From Rhodoferax sp. (GTDB lineage Bacteria > Pseudomonadota > Gammaproteobacteria > Burkholderiales > Burkholderiaceae_C): a DNA stretch of 6,318 bases. The position numbers were made by a program, and so were the translations under genes. Of the stretch, positions 1-3,939 are shown piece by piece. How positions within the stretch are numbered: the stretch's first letter is position 1; each line of letters starts with the position of its first letter. The stretch lies in assembly GCA_016463455.1 (NCBI GenBank), contig JAEMRG010000118.1, forward strand, positions 1 to 6,318. The letters run 5' to 3'. The notes beneath the pieces are model-generated. The model did not search any database, was not told the DNA's origin, and saw only the letters and a program-made list of their open reading frames with translations.

Positions 1-273
1 CTGGCGCACGCCGACCTGGCCACACGCTTGCAAGAGGAGCGGCGCTTGATGTACGTGGGCATTACCCGCGCGCAACGCACCTTGTCGGTGAGCTGGACAC
101 GGCGGCGCAAAAAAGGGCGCGACACGATTGCCGCCCAGCCCAGCCGCTTTATTGCCGAAATGGCTTTGAACCAAGCCACCATCAAAGAAGATCCACGCGA
201 AAAGCTACGCGCATTACGCGCCGAATTTGCCGCACGCGCAGCGGCGACAGCGGCACAAAAAAAGCCCGCCTGA
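1..273 (+). CDS. rep: ATP-dependent DNA helicase Rep (UvrD/Rep superfamily 1), C-terminal 90 residues, 5' end outside window
   Basis: The reading frame is open from base 1 and stops with TGA at 271-273, so only the C-terminal end of the protein is present. The visible motif EERRLMYVGITRAQRTL (about residues 12-28 of the fragment) is superfamily 1 helicase motif VI, whose arginine contacts the ATP gamma-phosphate. The following QPSRFIAEM is the usual PSRF element of Rep/UvrD/PcrA proteins. The short tail after PSRF (about 45 residues, rich in Ala, Lys and Arg) resembles Rep more than UvrD, which normally carries a longer C-terminal region. Rep unwinds DNA 3' to 5' and helps replication forks pass protein roadblocks. 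The last codons contain a run of seven A's that forms an in-frame A_AAA_AAG heptamer (see 258-362). Family assignment is secure; choosing Rep over UvrD/PcrA is an inference from the tail. Confidence 0.88.
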   Translation: MAHADLATRLQEERRLMYVGITRAQRTLSVSWTRRRKKGRDTIAAQPSRFIAEMALNQATIKEDPREKLRALRAEFAARAAATAAQKKPA

Positions 274-362
274 TGGCTGCTTTGCACGTCTTGGCCAGAC
301 CCCGTTTGCTGCGCAACGTATTTGGCTTTGCTGGGACAATCCTGGGCTGTGTGCTTTGCTAG
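258..362 (+). other. Possible programmed -1 frameshift site and trans-frame extension at the end of rep
   Basis: The rep codons CAA AAA AAG at 256-264 form the heptamer A_AAA_AAG in the correct phase, the same slippery sequence used in Escherichia coli dnaX. A -1 slip would bypass the TGA at 271-273 and read 32 further codons, ending at TAG 360-362. The added residues are partly hydrophobic (for example VFGFAGTILGCVLC). An ATG at 273-275 in this frame overlaps the rep stop as TGATG, but I see no good ribosome binding site before it. No strong stimulatory stem-loop is obvious downstream; only a weak GCC/GGC pairing at 268-277 is visible. This could be a chance lysine-rich tail. Confidence 0.2.
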
Positions 363-393
363 CGCGTGCTGTAGGCAAAATTTTTTATTTTTT
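355..393 (+). terminator. Possible intrinsic terminator of rep
   Basis: TTTGC at 355-359 pairs with GCAAA at 375-379, and an inner AGC/GCT pair (361-363 with 368-370) closes a GCGT loop. This is followed by a very T-rich tract at 381-393 (six T's, an A, then six T's). The stem is weak but the tract is unusually long for this GC-rich sequence. The element lies after rep and just before the recQ start, so it supports placing the recQ start downstream of it. The T-rich tract could instead belong to the recQ promoter region. Confidence 0.4.
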
Positions 394-415
394 ACATATA
401 CCAGCGGCCATCTCT

Positions 416-2260
416 TTGTCTTATTTGAGCATCCTGCAGGAAGTATTTGGTTACGATTCTTTTCGCGGGCCGCAGCAAGCCATCATTGAACACGTAGGGG
501 GGGGTGGCGATGCGCTGGTGCTGATGCCCACGGGCGGCGGCAAGTCGCTGTGTTACCAGATCCCCGCGATTGCGCGCCAGCGTGCGGGGCATGGCATCAC
601 GGTGGTGATTTCTCCGCTCATCGCGCTGATGCACGACCAGGTGGGCGCCTTGCACGAGGCGGGCGTCAGCGCTGCATTTCTGAATTCAACGCTGTCGGGC
701 GAAGAGGCTTACCAGGTGGAGCAGCGCCTGCTGCGCGGCGAGGTCACCTTGCTGTACGCCGCGCCTGAACGGGTGACCACAGCGCGGTTTCTGGCGCAAC
801 TCGACTCGCTGTTTGAACGCGGACAACTGAGTCTGTTTGCGATTGATGAGGCGCACTGCGTCAGCCAATGGGGCCACGACTTCCGGCCCGAATACCGGGC
901 ATTAACCGTCTTGCATGAGCGCTATCCCGGTGTGCCGCGCATGGCCTTGACGGCGACCGCCGATGACCTGACGCGCGCCGATGTGCTGGAGCGTTTGCAA
1001 TTGGAGCAGGCACGCGCTTTCATCAGTAGCTTTGACCGGCCCAATATCCGCTACACCATCGTAGAAAAGCGCGAAGGCAGTACCCAGTTGCTGCGCTTTA
1101 TCGAGCGCGAACATGCGGGCGATGCCGGTATCGTGTATTGCCAGTCGCGCAAAAAAGTGGAAGATATTGCCACTATGCTGAGCCAGGCCGGTATCAAAGC
1201 CTTGCCCTACCACGCGGGTCTGGACAGCAAAGTGCGCCAAACACACCAGGACCGTTTTTTGCGCGACGAGGGCTTGATCATGGTAGCGACGATCGCGTTT
1301 GGCATGGGTATCGACAAGCCCGATGTGCGCTTTGTGGCGCATCTGGACATGCCTAAAAACATCGAAGGCTATTACCAGGAAACCGGGCGCGCCGGACGCG
1401 ATGGCCTGAGCGCTAACGCCTGGATGTGCTACGGCCTGCAAGACGTGGTGAACCAGCGGCGCATGATTGACGAAGGCCCGGCCGAGGAAGGCTTCAAACA
1501 GGTGATGCGCGGCAAGCTCGAAGCGCTGCTGGGTCTGGCCGAAGCTACCGACTGCAGGCGCGTGCGCTTGCTCACGTATTTTGGCCAGGCGAGCAGCGCC
1601 TGCGGCAACTGTGACAACTGCCTGCAACCGCCAGCGGTATGGGACGGCAGCGAAGCGGCGCAAATGCTGCTGTCCACGATTTACCGCATCCAACAACACA
1701 GCGGCATCAGCTTTGGCGCGGGGCACCTGATGGATATTGTGCGCGGCAAGCGCAGCGACAAGGTGCTGCAACACGGCCATGAACGCCTTAGCACCTTTGG
1801 CGTCGGCCAGGCCTTGAGCGAGCTGCAATTGCGCGGCGTGCTACGCCAATTGCTGGCGCTGGGCGCGGTCATGGTCGATGTGCAGGCCTTTAACACCCTG
1901 GTGCTGACGCCCCAGGCGCGCCCCATACTCAAAGGCGAGCAGGCGGTGCGGCTGCGCCAGTCGCTGTCCACGCCCAAGTTGGCCAAGGTAAAGGGAACGG
2001 GCAGCGCCTCGGCCCTGAAAGCGCCGGTGGACCTGGATGCTGCCGCTTTGGCACGCTATGCGGCGCTCAAGGCTTGGCGCGCCGAGGTGGCGCGGGAACA
2101 CAATTTGCCGGCCTACGTCATCTTCCACGACGCCACGCTGGCGGCCATCGCCCAGCTGGCGCCACGCTCCATCGGCGACTTGCAGGGCATCAGCGGCATG
2201 GGGGTGAAAAAGCTGGAGGCCTATGCCAGCGAGGTCTTGCGCGTGGTGGCGCAGGCATAA
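416..2260 (+). CDS. recQ: ATP-dependent DNA helicase RecQ
   Basis: This is a superfamily 2, 3'-to-5' DNA helicase of recombinational repair. Numbered from the TTG at 416 it has 614 residues, close to the roughly 610 of E. coli RecQ. Visible in order are motif 0 around FGYDSF; Walker A MPTGGGKS with Lys43; DEAH at 144-147 followed by CVSQWGHDFRPEY; motif III ALTATA; motif IV IVYCQSRKK; motif V FGMGIDKPDVR; and motif VI QETGRAGRDG (321-330) with the arginine finger region. Four zinc-ligand cysteines lie at 380, 396, 399 and 402, then the winged-helix RQC region, and an HRDC domain at about 545-614. No in-frame ATG occurs before Walker A. Candidate starts are TTG at 227 (inside rep), 356, 416 and 425. 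I prefer 416 because about eight residues before FGYDSF match typical RecQ N-termini; 425 is nearly as good. The ribosome binding site is poor for all of them. Confidence 0.96.
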   Translation: MSYLSILQEVFGYDSFRGPQQAIIEHVGGGGDALVLMPTGGGKSLCYQIPAIARQRAGHGITVVISPLIALMHDQVGALHEAGVSAAFLNSTLSGEEAYQVEQRLLRGEVTLLYAAPERVTTARFLAQLDSLFERGQLSLFAIDEAHCVSQWGHDFRPEYRALTVLHERYPGVPRMALTATADDLTRADVLERLQLEQARAFISSFDRPNIRYTIVEKREGSTQLLRFIEREHAGDAGIVYCQSRKKVEDIATMLSQAGIKALPYHAGLDSKVRQTHQDRFLRDEGLIMVATIAFGMGIDKPDVRFVAHLDMPKNIEGYYQETGRAGRDGLSANAWMCYGLQDVVNQRRMIDEGPAEEGFKQVMRGKLEALLGLAEATDCRRVRLLTYFGQASSACGNCDNCLQPPAVWDGSEAAQMLLSTIYRIQQHSGISFGAGHLMDIVRGKRSDKVLQHGHERLSTFGVGQALSELQLRGVLRQLLALGAVMVDVQAFNTLVLTPQARPILKGEQAVRLRQSLSTPKLAKVKGTGSASALKAPVDLDAAALARYAALKAWRAEVAREHNLPAYVIFHDATLAAIAQLAPRSIGDLQGISGMGVKKLEAYASEVLRVVAQA

Positions 2261-2280
2261 AAAAACCCCGCGATGCGGGG
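2259..2280 (-). terminator. Intrinsic terminator of the minus-strand gene, abutting the recQ stop
   Basis: CCCCGC at 2266-2271 pairs with GCGGGG at 2275-2280 across a GAT loop. Seven A's at 2259-2265 become a T7 tract immediately 3' of the hairpin when read on the minus strand, giving a canonical rho-independent terminator for the convergent gene at 2361-2663. On the plus strand the hairpin follows the recQ stop directly but is followed by TGTGGTGGG, not a T run, so it should terminate recQ less well. The A run includes the last two bases of the recQ TAA. Confidence 0.8.
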
Positions 2281-2360
2281 TGTGGTGGGTGGTCAGTGGT
2301 GTTTGCGTAGAAATCGTAGCGCGTGCTGGTCAAGGCTTTCGCCCCGGTGTGCCCGCGCAC

Positions 2361-2663
2361 TTAGCGGCGCTGAAAGCTGCTTTCATACGCCAGGGCGGCG
2401 CCGCTCAAGGTGTTTTGCAGGCGGGCAATGGCTTTGTGATGGCGCGGGCCCTGGGCAGCGTCTGAGGCGTGCTGGCGGTGGTGTTGCAAGAGCGCCTGCA
2501 CTTTGGCGCGGCAGACATCGAGCGCGCCGGCAAAATTGAGGGCTATATAGGCCGAATGGTCGGCCCGGGTTTGGCGGTATTCGTCCGACCAGTAATTGAA
2601 CAACTGCCACTGGTAAGTGCCTTTTTCGGGCATTTGGATTGCGGTTTTTTGCATAACAGCCAT
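2361..2663 (-). CDS. Hypothetical protein, 100 aa, unknown family
   Basis: I do not recognise this protein. It reads from ATG (complement of 2661-2663) to TAA (complement of 2361-2363). It is soluble-looking, with no signal peptide or membrane segment. The N-terminal half is rich in aromatics (TYQWQLFNYWSDEYRQ near residues 15-30). The C-terminal half is probably helical and rich in His, Gln and Ala, including a QHHRQH stretch. One cysteine sits near residue 54. The gene is supported by an AAGGG ribosome binding site nine bases before the ATG, GC-rich third codon positions like its neighbours, and a strong terminator 80 bases after its stop. A TTG at 2747 would extend the protein by 28 residues but reads through the structured leader, so I reject it. 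The gene is convergent with recQ and divergent from the small membrane protein gene. Confidence 0.75.
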   Translation of the reverse strand: MAVMQKTAIQMPEKGTYQWQLFNYWSDEYRQTRADHSAYIALNFAGALDVCRAKVQALLQHHRQHASDAAQGPRHHKAIARLQNTLSGAALAYESSFQRR

Positions 2664-2671
2664 AAAGTGAA

Positions 2672-2710
2672 GCCCTTGAGGGCGCAAACGCCACAAGAAA
2701 AGTGGCGCCC
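2672..2710 (-). promoter_or_regulatory. Structured leader with alternative hairpins over the ribosome binding site of the minus-strand gene
   Basis: On the minus strand, two small hairpins can form: CGCCAC/GTGGCG (2689-2694 with 2702-2707) and GCCC/GGGC (2672-2675 with 2680-2683). The second buries the AAGGG ribosome binding site (complement of 2673-2677). An alternative long-range pairing, GGGCGC/GCGCCC (2680-2685 with 2705-2710), uses the same bases and would release the site. All pairings are perfect by inspection. A regulatory role is an inference. Confidence 0.35.
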
Positions 2711-2738
2711 ACCTATCACGCGCCAGACCGTTGGGCGG

Positions 2739-2768
2739 TTGACACAAACTATCGAATATTTTGATTTT
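2739..2768 (+). promoter_or_regulatory. Possible sigma70 promoter with perfect -35 box, weak -10
   Basis: TTGACA at 2739-2744 is a perfect -35 hexamer. At 17-18 bases spacing the candidate -10 boxes are TGATTT (2762-2767) or GATTTT (2763-2768), both poor. The local AT-rich stretch (2747-2768) is favourable for melting. It would transcribe toward the membrane protein gene at 2881. It overlaps the region where the divergent minus-strand gene must have its own promoter. Confidence 0.3.
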
Positions 2769-2827
2769 GGAGGTTTTAGCGGGGTGTACCTCGCCTGCCA
2801 GTGCGCACAGCGCCTAGCGCTTGCCAC

Positions 2828-2833
2828 TAAAAT
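2828..2833 (+). promoter_or_regulatory. Candidate -10 box upstream of the small membrane protein gene
   Basis: TAAAAT lies 47 bases before the ATG at 2881, inside the octamer CTAAAATC that also occurs at the pckG promoter (3832-3839). No good -35 is seen 16-18 bases upstream; a perfect palindrome GTGCGCAC at 2801-2808 occupies that position and could be an operator. Confidence 0.4.
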
Positions 2834-2880
2834 CCAGTTTCGCAACCGGCCTCTGCGGCCCTACTTTTGAAAGCCTTTGT

Positions 2881-3024
2881 ATGTCCAGCGCTCCTTCCCA
2901 GCCCCCTGAAGACCATGAACATGACCCTATCGAAGACATCGTCCCCATGATGCCGATCGTGTTGCCCATCGGCGGCGCTGTACTCATCTTCTTGCTGGCC
3001 TTTATCGCGGTCAGCATGGCCTAG
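2881..3024 (+). CDS. Small single-pass membrane protein, 47 aa, unknown function
   Basis: The frame reads ATG 2881 to TAG 3022-3024. The first 20 or so residues are polar and acidic with two histidines (EDHEHDPIEDIV). They are followed by a hydrophobic segment from about residue 23 to 46 (PMMPIVLPIGGAVLIFLLAF and onward), which should be one membrane helix with a very short C-terminus. There is no signal-peptide cleavage site, so it is probably a membrane-anchored protein with a short exposed N-terminal tail. A weak GAAAG ribosome binding site sits seven bases before the start. The gene lies 66 bases before the peroxidase gene on the same strand, with a weak terminator-like hairpin between. 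I believe small proteins of this design are common in Comamonadaceae, but no function is known to me. Confidence 0.68.
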   Translation: MSSAPSQPPEDHEHDPIEDIVPMMPIVLPIGGAVLIFLLAFIAVSMA

Positions 3025-3040
3025 GCAGGCTGCCTTTCTC
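3023..3040 (+). terminator. Weak terminator-like hairpin after the small membrane protein gene
   Basis: AGGCA at 3023-3027 pairs with TGCCT at 3031-3035 across a GGC loop, followed by TTCTC instead of a clean T run. It overlaps the stop codon of the 47-aa gene. It would stop transcription partially at best, so read-through into the peroxidase gene is possible. Confidence 0.3.
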
Positions 3041-3090
3041 TGACGCATCGCTGCTCAGATCCACAACAAAATTAGGGCTTTTGTAGTTTT

Positions 3091-3684
3091 ATGACTTTTA
3101 CCTCCCTGTTCTCCACGCTCCAAGGGCGCCTTGCCACCCTGCTGATAGCCCTGTGCTTCGCCGGGAGTGGCGCAGCCAGCGCCGCTCAGACCCCCGCCAC
3201 CTGCCCGCCAATTCTGCAAAAAAGCTTTAACCGCCTGCAGGACGACGCCCCCCAAAACCTGTGCCAGTACGCTGGCAAAGTGCTGCTGGTGGTCAATACC
3301 GCCAGCTATTGCGGCTTTACGCCGCAATATGAAGGGCTGGAAAAGCTCTATGCTCAATACGGCAGCAAAGGCTTGGTGGTGCTGGGCTTTCCCTCCAATG
3401 ACTTTGGCGAGCAAGAGCCGGGCAAGGGCAAGGCCATCGCGGACTTTTGCTACAACACTTACGGGGTGAAATTCCCGATGTTCGAGAAAACCGTGGTCAG
3501 CGGCAAAGGCGCCAACCCCCTGTTTGCCGAGCTAGCCAAGGCCGGTGGTGGCAGCCCGAAGTGGAATTTTTATAAATATCTGGTAGGGCGCGATGGCAAG
3601 CTCATCGACAGTTACTCCAGCATGACCAAGCCCGACAGCAGCGGCCTGGTCAAAGACATCCAAAAAGCCCTGACTCAGCCCTGA
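3091..3684 (+). CDS. Exported Cys-type glutathione peroxidase family protein
   Basis: This 197-residue thiol peroxidase of the glutathione peroxidase family reduces hydrogen peroxide or organic hydroperoxides. The N-terminus is a Sec signal peptide with a hydrophobic core at about 14-24 and probable cleavage after AASA (about residue 31), so the enzyme should act in the periplasm. The peroxidatic cysteine is Cys74 in NTASYCGFT. The second family motif reads GFPSNDFGEQEPG, with Asp104 where the catalytic Gln usually stands and Ser102 in place of the common Cys. Cys120 in ADFC is a plausible resolving cysteine, suggesting thioredoxin-like recycling and not glutathione. Trp158 and Asn159 (KWNF) complete the active site. 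Two extra cysteines, 38 and 58, precede the fold and could form a structural disulfide. The ATG at 3091 is chosen because it gives the complete signal peptide; the nearest AGGG is 13 bases away, so initiation may be weak. Confidence 0.93.
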   Translation: MTFTSLFSTLQGRLATLLIALCFAGSGAASAAQTPATCPPILQKSFNRLQDDAPQNLCQYAGKVLLVVNTASYCGFTPQYEGLEKLYAQYGSKGLVVLGFPSNDFGEQEPGKGKAIADFCYNTYGVKFPMFEKTVVSGKGANPLFAELAKAGGGSPKWNFYKYLVGRDGKLIDSYSSMTKPDSSGLVKDIQKALTQP

Positions 3685-3708
3685 GCACGCCCTGCGCGCT
3701 CGTTTTTT
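3683..3708 (+). terminator. Intrinsic terminator of the peroxidase gene
   Basis: GAGCACGC at 3683-3690 pairs with GCGCGCTC at 3694-3701 across a CCT loop, with a single A-C mismatch in an eight-position stem. A G and six T's (3703-3708) follow. The stem starts inside the TGA stop codon (3682-3684). This is a strong rho-independent terminator and separates the peroxidase transcript from pckG. Confidence 0.85.
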
Positions 3709-3710
3709 GC

Positions 3711-3755
3711 GGGCGCAAGACCGGCCAAAACGGGCACGAAGCAAGCTTTGCGCCC
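3711..3755. repeat. Inverted repeat with 8-bp arms between the peroxidase terminator and the pckG promoter
   Basis: GGGCGCAA at 3711-3718 and TTGCGCCC at 3748-3755 are perfect inverted copies separated by 29 bases. The left arm also belongs to a shorter TTGCG/CGCAA hairpin (3707-3718). No T run follows. It lies about 55 bases before the pckG -35 box. It may be a second-chance terminator stem, a protein site, or chance. Confidence 0.3.
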
Positions 3756-3810
3756 TTGACGAGGGTTTTAGGGTCATGCGGTTTAAGCATAACTATTGTT
3801 TGTAACCGGC

Positions 3811-3838
3811 TTGTAACTTAAGCACCCCTTCCTAAAAT
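3811..3838 (+). promoter_or_regulatory. Sigma70-type promoter of pckG, with a tandem TTGTAAC repeat
   Basis: A -35 hexamer TTGTAA (3811-3816) is separated by 16 bases from a -10 hexamer TAAAAT (3833-3838), predicting transcription start near 3845 and a leader of about 95 bases. The heptamer TTGTAAC occurs twice, at 3800-3806 and 3811-3817, exactly 11 bases apart, so the copies face the same side of the helix and the second covers the -35 box. This would suit a regulator binding at the promoter, but the spacing is the only evidence. Confidence 0.6.
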
Positions 3839-3857
3839 CGACTCCCCGCGGGCGTGC

Positions 3858-3920
3858 CTGTGGCGGTTTGCCAGAGCCCCGGTTCGTCGCGTGACGGGGG
3901 CTGTAGCAAACCGGGTTTTT
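3858..3920 (+). promoter_or_regulatory. Terminator-like (attenuator-like) hairpin in the pckG leader
   Basis: CGGTTTGC (3864-3871) pairs with GCAAACCG (3906-3913). After a three-base internal loop, AGCCCC (3875-3880) pairs with GGGGCT (3897-3902), and CGTC (3885-3888) with GACG (3893-3896) caps it over a GCGT loop, leaving a GGTT bulge. GG and five T's (3914-3920) follow, the layout of an intrinsic terminator, yet it sits between the pckG promoter and its ribosome binding site. A small alternative hairpin TGGC/GCCA (3861-3864 with 3870-3873) would use the left arm and could act as an antiterminator. Known attenuated pckG leaders are not familiar to me. Confidence 0.5.
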
Positions 3921-3939
3921 AACTTTAGGAGTCCCTCCC

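Noticed and set aside
273..362. Stand-alone 29-aa gene starting at the ATG overlapping the rep stop (TGATG)
   Set aside because: There is no ribosome binding site and the frame is short. It is retained only as the possible -1 frame extension of rep.
227..415. N-terminal extension of recQ to the TTG at 227
   Set aside because: The added residues are out of keeping with RecQ N-termini, overlap rep by 47 bases and would encode a terminator-like hairpin and T-rich tract.
902..1828. 308-codon open frame on the minus strand inside recQ
   Set aside because: It is fully antisense to a complete, motif-perfect recQ and has a low-complexity Ala/His/Gln composition typical of reversed GC-rich coding sequence.
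2469..2870. 133-codon plus-strand frame opposite the unknown minus-strand gene
   Set aside because: The minus-strand gene has the ribosome binding site, ATG, terminator and better codon use. The plus frame starts without a site and runs through the intergenic promoter region.
2784..2870. 28-codon frame from GTG 2784 preceded by GGAGG at 2769-2773
   Set aside because: The peptide is Cys/Arg-rich without recognisable character, and it overlaps the likely -10 box of the next gene.
3845..3920. A known riboswitch class in the pckG leader
   Set aside because: The layout is a single long hairpin with a T tract. I could not recognise any conserved aptamer core, so I describe it only as attenuator-like.
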